Shown here one piece after another: positions 16,740-25,746 of a DNA stretch of 64,000 nt. Location: the NCBI GenBank assembly GCA_963722415.1, contig CAVRNI010000027.1, positions 248,001-312,000 on the forward strand, in the 5' to 3' direction. Each line of letters starts with the position of its first letter. Positions within the stretch are counted from its first letter, which is position 1. Below the pieces are notes generated by a model that saw nothing but the letters and a program-made list of their open reading frames with translations, searched no databases and was not told the DNA's origin. Source of the DNA: JALOLG01 sp963722415 (lineage in GTDB: Bacteria > Actinomycetota > Acidimicrobiia > Acidimicrobiales > Ilumatobacteraceae). A program made the translations under genes and the position numbers.

Positions 16740-17999
16740 TCACCGATCGTCGACCGAACCCTCCAGGAAGACCTCGTAGAGCCGACTGGCGTGTCCGAGT
16801 GGGTCGGCGTAGTACTGATCGGCGCTGACGTCCAGCTCGACCGTGCGCCGGGGTGGTTCCACCGTCGGATCGGTGGCCGCGAACCGGCGCACCACCTCGG
16901 CGTGCGGTTTGAGCGTGCCGTCGGGGCGAACGAGTCCGAAATGCCGTTCGTGGATCGCCCCGCCGACCTCGAGTGGCGGCCGGTCCCACAGCTTCTCGGC
17001 GTAGTCGGCGAAGCACCACAGCAGCGCGCCGGTCGCGCCGACGCCGACGAGGTTCGGGAGCACGGCCGCGACGTGTTCGGCGAGCGCGTCCTCGCCCGCC
17101 ATGAACTGCGTCCTGGAAGCACCGCCGTGCTCGATCCATTCCCAGGTCTGCGAGGGACCGCCGCCGGGCACGGTGCACCCACCCCACTCCTCGGCGAGCA
17201 CCGGCTTGGCGCACATCGCCGACGTGAGGGCGCAGACGAACGGCACGAACTCGTCGTCGAGCGGGCGCCGCGCCCAGCTCGCGTACATCGGGTAGCCGTG
17301 CATGACCGCCACATCGGTCTCGGCGAACACGTCGTGGACACGCAGGTGGTTGTCCGCCACGAGGCTGTCGACGTGGAGTCCACACGTCACCGGATGGTCG
17401 GGGTCGATGTCGTGGACGAGCGCCGACAGGTCGCGCACCCATGCCCGGCCGGCGGCGGCCGACTCGGGCCACGCGAACAGATCGGGCTCGTTGCCGAGGT
17501 TCCACATCCAGATCGCCGGATGGTCGCGGTACTCGCCGACGACGGTCTCGAGCAGGAGGCGCTCGGCCGCGATCGCCGCCGGGTCGTGGAACGGGTTGCG
17601 GTAGGAGCCATCGACGACCCGTCTGCCGCTGACCACCTGGCGTGGGTTCGGCGTCGGCGAGGGACCTGACGGCGCGAGCAGCCAACCCGGCGACCAGTTC
17701 GGGCCGCTCATGTGCCCGGTGAAGAACGTGACGTCGAGCTCGAGGCCACGCTCCGTCGCGGCGTCGCACACGGTGCCGAGATCACGTACGCACCGGGCCG
17801 ACACCTCGTCGGGTGACGGCATCCAGTCGTCCCACAACAGGAACAGCCGCACGCAGTCCATCCCGAGCGCGGCGATCACGTCGAACTCGTCGGCCACCTC
17901 CACGGCGTCGAAATCCGACCACCACGACATCGCCTTGTTGCGCGGCCAGTAGTTGCATCCCAGCCGGAACCGCTCCGGGGCGCCCGCGGTGTCAGTCAC
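16740..17999 (-). CDS. Glycoside hydrolase, clan A TIM barrel (GH5-like)
   Basis: 419 residues from the GTG at 17999, four bases after the amidohydrolase stop. The sequence is a retaining TIM-barrel hydrolase: RLGCNYWPRNKAMSWW at the first strand, the acid/base motif WMWNLGNEPDLFAW and the nucleophile motif KPVLAEEWGG. TGALLWCFADYAEKLW is at the last strand, as in endo-mannanase/cellulase relatives. No signal peptide is seen, so it may act on imported oligosaccharides. The linkage specificity cannot be decided. It is probably transcribed with the amidohydrolase and decarboxylase upstream. Confidence 0.8.
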   Translation of the reverse strand: MTDTAGAPERFRLGCNYWPRNKAMSWWSDFDAVEVADEFDVIAALGMDCVRLFLLWDDWMPSPDEVSARCVRDLGTVCDAATERGLELDVTFFTGHMSGPNWSPGWLLAPSGPSPTPNPRQVVSGRRVVDGSYRNPFHDPAAIAAERLLLETVVGEYRDHPAIWMWNLGNEPDLFAWPESAAAGRAWVRDLSALVHDIDPDHPVTCGLHVDSLVADNHLRVHDVFAETDVAVMHGYPMYASWARRPLDDEFVPFVCALTSAMCAKPVLAEEWGGCTVPGGGPSQTWEWIEHGGASRTQFMAGEDALAEHVAAVLPNLVGVGATGALLWCFADYAEKLWDRPPLEVGGAIHERHFGLVRPDGTLKPHAEVVRRFAATDPTVEPPRRTVELDVSADQYYADPLGHASRLYEVFLEGSVDDR

Positions 18000-18003
18000 G
18001 AGG

Positions 18004-19449
18004 TCACGACGCCTGGTCGAGTCGCTGGATCCGGGTCGAGTGCTCGCGGTGGGCGGCCAGCATCTCGTCGACGCGTTCGGACACGAGCACGCCGCCCCGC
18101 ACGACTGCGACGCCGCCCACGATCGTGTCGCGCGCCGCCGCCGGACCGCAGCGCAGCCACGCCTCGATCGGATCGGCGATGGCGCCGGCGAACTTCGGAC
18201 CGGTGAGGTCCCACACCGCCACGTCACCGACGGCGCCCGGAGTGAGCACGCCGAGCTCACCTTCGCGCCCGAGACATCCGGCGCCGCCGAGGGTGGCGAC
18301 TTCGAGCGCCATGCGCGCCGTTCCGGCCGCCGCTCCGTTGCGCAGCTTGGCGAGCAGCATCGCCTGGCGGGCTTCGAGCCACAGCGACGCCGAGTCGGCC
18401 GACGACGAGCCGTCGACTCCCAGACCGACCTTCACCCCGGCGGCGCGCAGGTCGACCACCGGCGAGATGCCCGACGCGAGGATGAGGTTGCTCGACGGGC
18501 AGTGCGCGGCACCGACGCCGGCCGCGCCGAGCCGTCGGATCTCGGCCGGATCGGGCATCACGCAGTGGGCGACCCAGGTGCGGTCGGTGCACCAGCCGGT
18601 CCGCTCGAGGTACTCCATCGGACGGCACCCGAATGTCGCCAGGCTGAACTCGTCGTCCTCGGCGTTCTCGGCGAAATGGGTGTGGAGCCGCACGTCGAGC
18701 CGCTCGGCGAGCTCGGCCGTGCGCACCATCAGCTCCTCGGTCACGGTGAACGGTGAGCACGGGGCGAGCGCGATGCGGGTCATCGCCCCATGTGACCGGT
18801 CGTGGTGGCGGGCGACCGCTTCCTCGCAGGCGGCGAGGATCTCGTCGTCGTCGGCGACCACGTCGTCGGGTGGCAGGCCGCCGTCCTTCTCCGACAGCGA
18901 CATCGACCCGCGCGTCGGGTGGAAGCGCACGCCGAGGTCACGCGCCGCCTCGATCTCGGCCGTGAGCAGGTCGCCCGAGCCACGCGGGTGGAGGTAGAGG
19001 TGATCGGTCGACGTCGTGCATCCCGACAGCGCGAGCTCGGCCAATCCGATCCAGGCCGACACGTGCACGGACTCCGTGTCGATCGCCCGCCACAACGGAT
19101 AGAGCGACTGCAACCAGCCGAACAGCGGCTTGTCGGTCATCGGCGGGTAGGCGCGGGTCAGGTTCTGGAACAGGTGGTGGTGGGCGTTGATCAGCCCGGG
19201 CGTGACGAGGCAGTCGGTGGCGTCGATCGTCGTCGCGGCCGGTGGCGGATCCGCCGTGCCGACACCGCTCACCAACCCGTCGGTGACGGCCACCCATCCG
19301 CCCCGCAACTCGCGGCGCTCCCCGTCGAGCGTCGCCACGCAACGCGCGTCACGCACGACAAGGTCGACGGAGTCGACGGAGCCGGCGGAGTCGACGGAGC
19401 CGGCGGAGTCGGCCGTCATCGTGGCGCTCGTGCTCGGTCGCTCGGCCAC
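18004..19449 (-). CDS. Amidohydrolase, 8-oxoguanine deaminase-like
   Basis: About 481 residues. It is a metal-dependent amidohydrolase of the TrzN/AtzA/8-oxoguanine deaminase group: metal-binding LINAHHHLFQNLTRA, RLHTHFAENAEDD, TWVAHCV and the late GLGVDGSSSADSASLW aspartate motif. The HHHxFQ context favours 8-oxoguanine deaminase, which converts 8-oxoguanine to urate, over chlorohydrolases; this is inference. The first 30 residues are repetitive (DSAGSVDSAGSVDSVD) and may be dispensable, so an in-frame start after the MAERPSTSATM segment is possible. Its gene begins 9 bases after the decarboxylase. Confidence 0.8.
   Translation of the reverse strand: MAERPSTSATMTADSAGSVDSAGSVDSVDLVVRDARCVATLDGERRELRGGWVAVTDGLVSGVGTADPPPAATTIDATDCLVTPGLINAHHHLFQNLTRAYPPMTDKPLFGWLQSLYPLWRAIDTESVHVSAWIGLAELALSGCTTSTDHLYLHPRGSGDLLTAEIEAARDLGVRFHPTRGSMSLSEKDGGLPPDDVVADDDEILAACEEAVARHHDRSHGAMTRIALAPCSPFTVTEELMVRTAELAERLDVRLHTHFAENAEDDEFSLATFGCRPMEYLERTGWCTDRTWVAHCVMPDPAEIRRLGAAGVGAAHCPSSNLILASGISPVVDLRAAGVKVGLGVDGSSSADSASLWLEARQAMLLAKLRNGAAAGTARMALEVATLGGAGCLGREGELGVLTPGAVGDVAVWDLTGPKFAGAIADPIEAWLRCGPAAARDTIVGGVAVVRGGVLVSERVDEMLAAHREHSTRIQRLDQAS
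19363..19407. repeat. Tandem 18-bp repeat in a coding region
   Basis: Two and a half copies of GTCGACGGAGCCGGCGGA in tandem. They encode the SAGSVD repeats at the N-terminus of the amidohydrolase. Such repeats can change copy number by slippage while keeping the frame, and they lie in a segment the enzyme fold does not need. Confidence 0.8.
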
Positions 19450-19458
19450 GTCGCGCCG

Positions 19459-20884
19459 TCAGTCCACGAGCGAGTCGATGACGACGCGGATGTCGTCGAG
19501 GGTCGTCACCGGGTTCACGATGCAGATCCGCAGCACGGTCTCGCCGGCCCACGACGTCGACGTCACGAACGAGCGACCCTCGGCCAGCTCACGGTCGCTC
19601 CACGCCTCGTACTGATCGGACGTCCAGCCCCGGCGCCGGAAGAGCACCACCGAGAGCTCGGGCTCCATGATCAGCTCGGTGTGCGGTGTCGCCGCGATCT
19701 CGGCGGCGGCGGCACGGGTGACCTCGAGCGTCGACTCGACGGCGCGCGTGTACGCGTCGGTGCCGTGCGTCGCCAGGCTGAACCACAGCGGCAGCCCGCG
19801 GGCGCGGCGAGACAGGTGGTGGGCGAGGTCGGACGGGTTCCAGGCGCGGTCCTGCGGCGCTCCCTCCTCTCCGACGTCACCCTCGGCGACGTCACGAAGT
19901 GTGGCGTCGTCCTGCAGGACGTCGAGGTACTCGGCGTGCTGGGTGTGGGCGGCACGGGCGACGGACGGGTCGCGGTAGATCAAGGCGCACGAGTCGAACG
20001 GGGCGAACAACCACTTGTGCGGGTCGACGATGAAGCTGTCGGCGTGTTCGACGCCGGCGTAGCGATCGCGCACGCTCGGTGCCGCGAGCCCGGCGCCGCC
20101 GTACGCGCCGTCGACGTGCATCCACACACCCATGTCGGCGCACACGGCAGCCGTGCCCGCGAGGTCGTCGACGACCCCGGCGTTGGTGGTGCCGGCAGTG
20201 GCGACGATCGCGAACGTGCGGGCGCGATCGTCGCCATCCAGCGAGTCGACCACGGCTCGCAGCGCGTCACCGTGCATGCGACCACGTTCGTCGGCGGCCA
20301 CCCCGATGACGTCGGCGTCCATCACGCGCGCCGCCTGCTCGACCGACGAGTGGGCGCCCGTCGACGCGACGAGCAGCCCTCGGGTGCGGTCGTGCGCGCC
20401 GCCGGCGTCGTGACGCCACTTCCACCGCGCCGCGACGAGCGCGCTCGAGGTTGCCGGCCGTGCCACCGCTGACGAACACACCGCCGGCCTCGGCCGGCAG
20501 CCCGGCGAGGTCGGCGATCCACCGCAGCGCCTCGTTCTCGGCGAACGCTGCGCCGGCACCCTCGAGCCACGAGCCGGCGTAGATGCTCGACGCCCCGACG
20601 ACGAGGTCGAACAGGATCGACGCCACGGTCGGCGCGGCGGGCACGAACGACAGGAACCGAGGGTGGTCGACCGAGATGCACGCCGGTGCGAGCACATCGC
20701 CGAAGACCCGCAGCGCCTCGAGCCCGCCGAGCCCGCTCGCCGTGATCGTCGGCCCGGCCATCGCGCGAAGTTCGGCCGGCGTGCGTGGTCCGTCGAGCGG
20801 CGGCGGGTCGAGCCGGACGCGATCGCTCGCGTACTGCACGATCGCCTGCGTCAGCGCCTCGACCGAGGCATCGAAACGATGCAT
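19459..20884 (-). CDS. PLP-dependent group II decarboxylase (apparent +1 frameshift)
   Basis: A pyridoxal enzyme of the aromatic-L-amino-acid/glutamate/diaminobutyrate decarboxylase group. The first frame (ATG 20884) reads PRFLSFVPAAPT to GGVFVSGGTAGNL, then becomes nonsense; the second frame continues ALVAARWKWRHD, HVDGAYGGAGLA and the PLP-lysine motif VDPHKWLFAPFD to the stop at 19459. The length, 1426 bases, is one over a multiple of three; dropping one base near 20440-20450 restores 474 residues. Since the flanks look intact, a sequence error or very recent mutation is likely. The substrate is undetermined. Confidence 0.82.
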
Positions 20885-20894
20885 CGCCGACCGG

Positions 20895-21050
20895 CTAGTC
20901 GTTCAGCTCGACGAGCTCACTGCCCTCGTGCCGCTTCTGGCCGTCGTTCCACATCAGCTGGCCGAGCACGGCCGCGAGGATCGAACATCCGATCAGCGCC
21001 ACGACGGGGAACAGCAGCAGCACGACAACGATCGCGATGGCACCGGCCAT
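20895..21050 (-). CDS. Small membrane protein, unknown function
   Basis: 51 residues: one long hydrophobic helix, AGAIAIVVVLLLFPVVALIG, continuing through ILAAVLGQLMW, then a charged tail ending ELVELND. The ATG at 21050 is the only sensible start. It lies between ridA and the decarboxylase, 10 bases before the latter on the same strand, so it may be part of the same transcript. No family is recognised. Confidence 0.5.
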   Translation of the reverse strand: MAGAIAIVVVLLLFPVVALIGCSILAAVLGQLMWNDGQKRHEGSELVELND

Positions 21051-21069
21051 GGCGTCACCGTAGTTCGAT

Positions 21070-21423
21070 TCAGTCGGCGGGCTTGTACGCCCACGCCTCG
21101 ACCTCGACCGCCATCCCACCCGGCAACGCCGACACCTCGACGGTCGAGCGGGCCGGGCGGTGGTTGCCGAGCGCCTCGCCGTAGGCGGCGTTGAACGTCG
21201 CAAACGTGTCCATGTCGGTGAGGAAGCACGTCGTCTTCACGATGTCGCCCAGCGACGCGCCCGCCTCGGCCAGGCGTTCGGCGAGGTTCGCCATCGTCTG
21301 CGCCGTCTGGGCCGAGACCCCACCCTCCACGATCGCGCCGTCCTTCATGCCGCCCTGACCGGACACGATGATGAAGTCGCCGGCGCGGACGAACGGGCTG
21401 TAGGGACCGAGTGGCTTGTTCAT
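21070..21423 (-). CDS. RidA/YjgF/YER057c-family protein
   Basis: 117 residues, full length for the family. It starts KPLGPYSPFVRAGDFIIVSGQ and contains ANLAERLAEAGASLGDIVKTT, NHRPARSTVEVSALPGG (with the ligand-binding arginine of active RidA proteins) and ends VEVEAWAY. RidA deaminates reactive enamine/imine intermediates released by PLP enzymes. The neighbouring PLP decarboxylase would suit that role, but RidA proteins act broadly and co-location is only suggestive. Confidence 0.9.
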   Translation of the reverse strand: MNKPLGPYSPFVRAGDFIIVSGQGGMKDGAIVEGGVSAQTAQTMANLAERLAEAGASLGDIVKTTCFLTDMDTFATFNAAYGEALGNHRPARSTVEVSALPGGMAVEVEAWAYKPAD

Positions 21424-21448
21424 CGCGCCGACGGTACCGGATCACGGT

Positions 21449-22993
21449 TCATCGCGTTGAGGGCCACTCGGGCGGGAAGCCGGCGTGACGCCAAGCGGCG
21501 GCGGCGACGGCCGCGAACACGGCGTCGGATCCGTTCATGGGTGGTGCTCCATCAGCAGGCTCGATCTCGATGTGGATCGGTGGGGTGTCGACGGCGCGTA
21601 GCACGCCGAACGAGCGGATCGTGAGGTCGAGCGGTGTCCCGTCGTCGGCGACCGCGAGACCCTCGCTGCGCACCCAGCCGAGCGCCATGTGCGCGGCGCC
21701 GGTGCAGTAGCTGCGGAGCACGGCCTCGTCGAGCGGATCCCCACATCCGACACGGAGGTGCACCGCGCCTTCGGCGTCGATCGCGGCCGAGGCCGTCGCC
21801 CCGTTCGGGGCGGTGACCGTGTCGACACCGGTCTCCGTCGCGCGGTCGGAGATCGAGGCGAGCAGCACTGCCGCTTCAGCCCAGCCCGCCGCGCGAGCGG
21901 CGCGCGTGGTCGGCGGTCCGACGACGTCGACCTCCTCGACCACCAAACCGGGCGCGACCGATCCGATCGCCTCGACGATCCCCGGGGTTCGCGCGACCCG
22001 GATGATGCCGGTTCCGTCGGCGCGCACACCTGCCGCGATCGGGGGGCGCTTCGGGCCGCGCCGCACGACGTCTTCGCGGGTGAACAGGACGCGCACGGCC
22101 CGTCCGTGCCGGTCGGCGAGGCGCCGGGCGACGTCGCCGACTTCGGTCGTCACCTTCCCACCGAACGCACCGCCGTTGCCGAGCGAGCTCGCCGGCGTGC
22201 CGCCCGGCGCGCACCACGCGGCGTCCGGTTCGAGGTACGCCGGCTCCACCCAGGTGGTCTGCAGCGTGCGCATCCAGGCGCCGGGTGGCAGCTCGACCGG
22301 CCAGCGCAGCGACGCCGTCGTGCGCCGTCCCTGGATCTTGGCGCTGAGACGGCGCGCCTCGGCCAGCGATTCGCCCACCACCCATTCGCCGTCGACGTCG
22401 AGCAGTGCGACCAGCGCGTCGGGCGGAGCGGTGTCGTCGGCGAACCCGCCGCGCCCGAGCGCGACGTGCGCCCCCACGTCCTGCGCCACCCCACCCTCCA
22501 ACGATGCCCTCACCCCCCGACCTGTCTGCCCCAGATGCACCGGAACGCGATCTGAGGCAGACAGAACGGAGGTGACGATGGGGTGCCAGCCGGTGCAGCG
22601 GCAGAGGTGGGCGAGCAGCGCCTGGCGCACCGTGGCTTCGGTGGGGTCGGTGAGAGCGGCGACGCGCATGATGATCCCCGATGTGCAGAAGCCGCACTGG
22701 CTGCCGCCGTTGGCGCAGAACGATTCCGCCCAGCGCTCGGCGCCGTCGAGGCCCTCGATCGTCGTGACCGCGCGTCCGGCGACGCGGCCGACCGGCGTGA
22801 CGCAGGCGACGCGAGGCTGTCCGTCGACCCACACCGTGCAGCACCCGCATTGACCCTGTGGGCTGCAGCCGTCCTTCGCCGACCTGATGCCGAGATGCTC
22901 TCGCAGGGCGTCGAGCAGCGAGCTGCCGGGAGGCACCCGCACCGGCGACCCGTTCAGCGTGAATCCGACGGTGCCGGTGTCGACCGCTGCCAT
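21449..22993 (-). CDS. Fused [2Fe-2S] subunit and shortened molybdopterin hydroxylase domain (xanthine dehydrogenase/CO dehydrogenase family)
   Basis: 514 residues. Residues 1-160 are a complete CoxS/XdhA-type small subunit with the plant-type cluster (DGCSPQGQCGCCTVWVDG) and the second cluster (QCGFCTSGIIM, LCRCTGWHPI). The rest is a shortened large subunit that keeps the molybdopterin-contact motif LGNGGAFGGK but totals only about 330 residues instead of about 770; the first hammerhead half and parts of the second are absent. No FAD subunit is nearby. The linker joining the two parts is encoded by a copy of the dispersed palindrome (22517-22569). It may be a degraded or a specialised enzyme. 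Confidence 0.75.
   Translation of the reverse strand: MAAVDTGTVGFTLNGSPVRVPPGSSLLDALREHLGIRSAKDGCSPQGQCGCCTVWVDGQPRVACVTPVGRVAGRAVTTIEGLDGAERWAESFCANGGSQCGFCTSGIIMRVAALTDPTEATVRQALLAHLCRCTGWHPIVTSVLSASDRVPVHLGQTGRGVRASLEGGVAQDVGAHVALGRGGFADDTAPPDALVALLDVDGEWVVGESLAEARRLSAKIQGRRTTASLRWPVELPPGAWMRTLQTTWVEPAYLEPDAAWCAPGGTPASSLGNGGAFGGKVTTEVGDVARRLADRHGRAVRVLFTREDVVRRGPKRPPIAAGVRADGTGIIRVARTPGIVEAIGSVAPGLVVEEVDVVGPPTTRAARAAGWAEAAVLLASISDRATETGVDTVTAPNGATASAAIDAEGAVHLRVGCGDPLDEAVLRSYCTGAAHMALGWVRSEGLAVADDGTPLDLTIRSFGVLRAVDTPPIHIEIEPADGAPPMNGSDAVFAAVAAAAWRHAGFPPEWPSTR
22517..22569. repeat. Palindromic repeat, copy B (inside a coding region)
   Basis: CTGTCTGCCCCAGAT at 22522-22536 faces ATCTGAGGCAGACAG at 22550-22564 with a 13-base loop, followed by the family flank AACGG. 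Compared with copy A the third stem block has changed on both arms, leaving one mismatch. In the minus-strand frame it is translated as the inter-domain linker LSASDRVPVHLGQTGRG of the hydroxylase fusion. Confidence 0.85.
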
Positions 22994-22995
22994 GC

Positions 22996-23652
22996 TCAGT
23001 CGACCGGGCGGCCGGCCGCCAGCTCCTCGGTGAGCGCCTTGAACTCGACCCACCGCCCCTCGGCCAGCAGCCGCGCCTGCAGCGGCCAGCTCGCCGAATC
23101 ATCGACGGCGAGTCCCGGGCGGGCCTCTGCCAGCATCGTGCGCAACAGCGACGGCTCGGTCGTCGCCAGGTCCCACCACGTCCGGATCCCGATCCGCCGG
23201 CACAACGATTCGATCGCCGGCCCGACCCCGACGACGACGCGCAGGTCGTCGAGCTCGATCTCCCGCCCGAGCACCGCGGCCGCGGCGGCGACGTCGGGTG
23301 TCGGCGGTGGGTCGACGCCGTGCCCCGGCGATCGCTGATCCGGATCCATCGGGCTGGGGCGCACCGATTCGATGGCGGCGCGGACGCGGGCGCGTTCGAC
23401 GACGATCGGTTCGAGCTCGGCTCGGAGACGGTCGCGTTCCACGACGATCGGTTCGAGCTCGGCCAACCGGATCCGCAGCTGTTCCAGCTCGGCCCGTTCG
23501 GCGTTCGCGAGGGGCGCGTTCGGCCCCATGGCCGCCCGCGCCTTGGCCATCTGACGGCGGCTCCTGACGCTGCGGAGCATCCAGCCGATCACGCCGCCGA
23601 GCACCAGCGCCAGCACGACCCAGGCGAGTCCTTTCACCAGCGTGTAGGGCAT
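22996..23652 (-). CDS. Membrane-anchored coiled-coil protein with helix-hairpin-helix-like C-terminus
   Basis: 218 residues. One N-terminal membrane helix (LAWVVLALVLGGVIGWML) and a basic stretch precede a coiled coil with a duplicated unit, AELEPIVVERDRLRAELEPIVVER, visible in DNA as a 24-bp direct repeat near 23398 and 23441. The C-terminal 90 residues read LDDLRVVVGVGPAIESLCRR and DLATTEPSLLRTML, like the helix-hairpin-helix domain of membrane proteins often co-encoded with OmpA-type proteins. It begins 15 bases after the OmpA-like gene stop. The function is unknown; cell-envelope linkage is inferred from context. Confidence 0.65.
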   Translation of the reverse strand: MPYTLVKGLAWVVLALVLGGVIGWMLRSVRSRRQMAKARAAMGPNAPLANAERAELEQLRIRLAELEPIVVERDRLRAELEPIVVERARVRAAIESVRPSPMDPDQRSPGHGVDPPPTPDVAAAAAVLGREIELDDLRVVVGVGPAIESLCRRIGIRTWWDLATTEPSLLRTMLAEARPGLAVDDSASWPLQARLLAEGRWVEFKALTEELAAGRPVD

Positions 23653-23667
23653 GTCGTCCTTCCCATT

Positions 23668-25275
23668 TCAGGCCCCTTCCGTGGCTGTCACCCGGAACTC
23701 GATGCGGCGACTCGCATCCTTGTCCTCCACGTCGCCGACGAGGATCGGGCGCGTCGAGCCGAGACCGACGGACGTCAGGTCGGAGGCGGGGACCCCGCGC
23801 GAAGCGAGGCTGAAGAGCACCGCGAGTGCCCGCTGCACGCTCAGCTCCTGATTCTCCTCCGGTACGCCGTCGGAGTCGGTGTGGCCTTCGATCGTGATCG
23901 TCACGCCCGAGAACTGCTCGGCGATGCCAGCGATCCGATCGAGCACCGCAAAGGCGTCGGGCGGGACATCGGCGCTCCTCGGCGCGAACTGGATCGGGTT
24001 GGCGGCGACGACCTGATTGAGCTCGGCTTCGAGCGCGGCCGCGTCGGCCGCCGAGGCCGTCGGCCGCGCTTCGAGCTGCACCGCGGCCGACACGAAGTCC
24101 GCCACCGCGAGGTACGCCGTGCGCCCGTCGTCGTCGGCGAACACACCGTCGCTGTACACATCGGTGCCGTCGTAGCCGCTTTCGCCGCGCACGAGATACT
24201 GCGGCATCGCAGCCACCAGCTCGGCCAGGGCACCGAGCGTCGCGTCGTCGAGCTCCTCGCCGGCCGAGATGGTGAGTTGGTCGTCGACGTTGGCCGGGTC
24301 CAGGAACCGTGACGCGGCGCCGACGAGCGCGGCGCGCTGGCTCTCGTCGGCGACGGTCCCGGCGAGCACGACCTGCCCGGCGGCCAACGTCGCCGACACC
24401 GTCGAGAAGCGCTCGCCCGGCGCGGGAGGAGCGGGCAGGAGCACCTCGTCGATGGCGTGAACCACGCCGTTGACGGCGACGAGATCCGGCGTCGTGACCG
24501 CCGCGCCGCCGATCGTGATCTCGCCGTCGTCGACCGTGACCGGCAAGGTGGTCTCGTCGAGCATCTCCAGCGCACCTGGCTCGAGCTCGCCGGACGGGTG
24601 CGCGCCGGCTGCGATGTGGTGTCGCAGCAGGGCGTCGACACGATCCGGTTCCCGGCGCAGCTGGGCGAGCGTGTCGGCTGCAATGAGGTCGAACGCGTCA
24701 TCCGTCGGCGCGAACAGCGTGTACGGACCCTCCTCGGTGAGCAGCTCGGCCACGTCAGACTCGTCGATCAACGACGCCAGGATCGAGAACTGCGGCCCAC
24801 TCGCGACGGCCTCGAGGATCGAATCGAAGTCGGGGTTCGTGTCCTCCGGCACGGTCGTGGCCGGCGCCGCCGAATCGGGTGTCGTGTCGTCGACCGAACT
24901 GGTCGGACCGCCGGTCGTCGCGTCGGGCGGCGTGGCCTCGTCGTCGGTCGCCTCGGATGAACCACCGACGCGACACGAGCGGTCGAGCTCGATCGCCCGC
25001 ACGCCCCACACGGCGATGGCGGCGTCGATCGCGTCCTCCGGCTCGGCCAACGGTGCGGCACACCGCAGCACGCCGTCCTGCCCCGAGAACGTCGCCGACA
25101 CGCCCGCGAAGCCTTGTTCCGCCAGTTCGGATGGCACACGATCCTCGAGGTCGTTCTCCACGCTGCCGAGGAACAGCGGCGCCCCGACTCCACACAGCAC
25201 CGCCACGCCGAGCACCCCCAACCCGAGGATCCGGCGACGGTACCTGCGCAGCGGCGACGAAACCGGGACAGACAT
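23668..25275 (-). CDS. OmpA-family envelope protein with fasciclin domain (ArfA-like)
   Basis: 535 residues. An N-terminal membrane helix (ILGLGVLGVAVLCGVGAPLFL) is followed by a BON-like segment (DRVPSELAEQGFAGVSATFSG) and an acidic Ser/Thr/Pro linker. A fasciclin domain comes next (GPYTLFAPTDDAFDLI, HHIAAGAHPSGEL, VNGVVHAIDEVLLP), then another BON-like region. A C-terminal OmpA peptidoglycan-binding domain ends the protein (VTITIEGHTDSDG, LSVQRALAV, GLGSTRPI). The BON-plus-OmpA order recalls mycobacterial ArfA/OmpATb; the inserted fasciclin adhesion domain is an addition. It is probably anchored to the wall at the C-terminus. Confidence 0.8.
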   Translation of the reverse strand: MSVPVSSPLRRYRRRILGLGVLGVAVLCGVGAPLFLGSVENDLEDRVPSELAEQGFAGVSATFSGQDGVLRCAAPLAEPEDAIDAAIAVWGVRAIELDRSCRVGGSSEATDDEATPPDATTGGPTSSVDDTTPDSAAPATTVPEDTNPDFDSILEAVASGPQFSILASLIDESDVAELLTEEGPYTLFAPTDDAFDLIAADTLAQLRREPDRVDALLRHHIAAGAHPSGELEPGALEMLDETTLPVTVDDGEITIGGAAVTTPDLVAVNGVVHAIDEVLLPAPPAPGERFSTVSATLAAGQVVLAGTVADESQRAALVGAASRFLDPANVDDQLTISAGEELDDATLGALAELVAAMPQYLVRGESGYDGTDVYSDGVFADDDGRTAYLAVADFVSAAVQLEARPTASAADAAALEAELNQVVAANPIQFAPRSADVPPDAFAVLDRIAGIAEQFSGVTITIEGHTDSDGVPEENQELSVQRALAVLFSLASRGVPASDLTSVGLGSTRPILVGDVEDKDASRRIEFRVTATEGA

Positions 25276-25390
25276 GTGGCACCACGATCACACGCGAATC
25301 AGCGAAGGACAACCCGCGCTCGTCGCGGACAGGAGGCGCGAGCAGGTACCGAACGATGTGGTTCAGCTCACGCGGCAGCGCACGAAGGCG

Positions 25391-25714
25391 TCAGGAGAAG
25401 CTCGACCCGCAACCGCACGTGCGGGTGGCGTTGGGGTTCGTGATCGCGAACCCGGACTGGTCGAGCCCGTCCTTGTAGTCGAGCGTGGCGCCGTCGAGGA
25501 GCTGGGCCGAGGCCGGATCGACGATGACCTTGACCGCGTCACCGAACGTGGCGAGCTCGTCGTCGGCGGCGACGTCGCCGTCGAAGAACATCTCGTACGA
25601 GAACCCACTGCATCCGCCGGGCCTGACCGCGACACGCAGCGCGAGGTCGGTTGCGCCCTCGGCCTCGAGCAGTTCCTTGACCTTGACGGCAGCGGTGTCG
25701 GTCAGCGTGATCAC
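25391..25714 (-). CDS. A-type iron-sulfur carrier (ErpA/HesB family)
   Basis: 107 residues from the GTG at 25714, which has a strong AGGAGG site 8 bases upstream; the open frame further up lacks family character. The three conserved cysteines of A-type carriers are present: GGCSGFSYEM and the C-terminal TCGCGSSF. It delivers [2Fe-2S]/[4Fe-4S] clusters to target proteins. A SufR-like repressor and an Mrp-type scaffold gene lie next to it, giving an iron-sulfur biogenesis group. Confidence 0.93.
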   Translation of the reverse strand: MITLTDTAAVKVKELLEAEGATDLALRVAVRPGGCSGFSYEMFFDGDVAADDELATFGDAVKVIVDPASAQLLDGATLDYKDGLDQSGFAITNPNATRTCGCGSSFS

Positions 25715-25746
25715 GTGCTCTTCCTCCTGTGTCGAACGAATGAATC

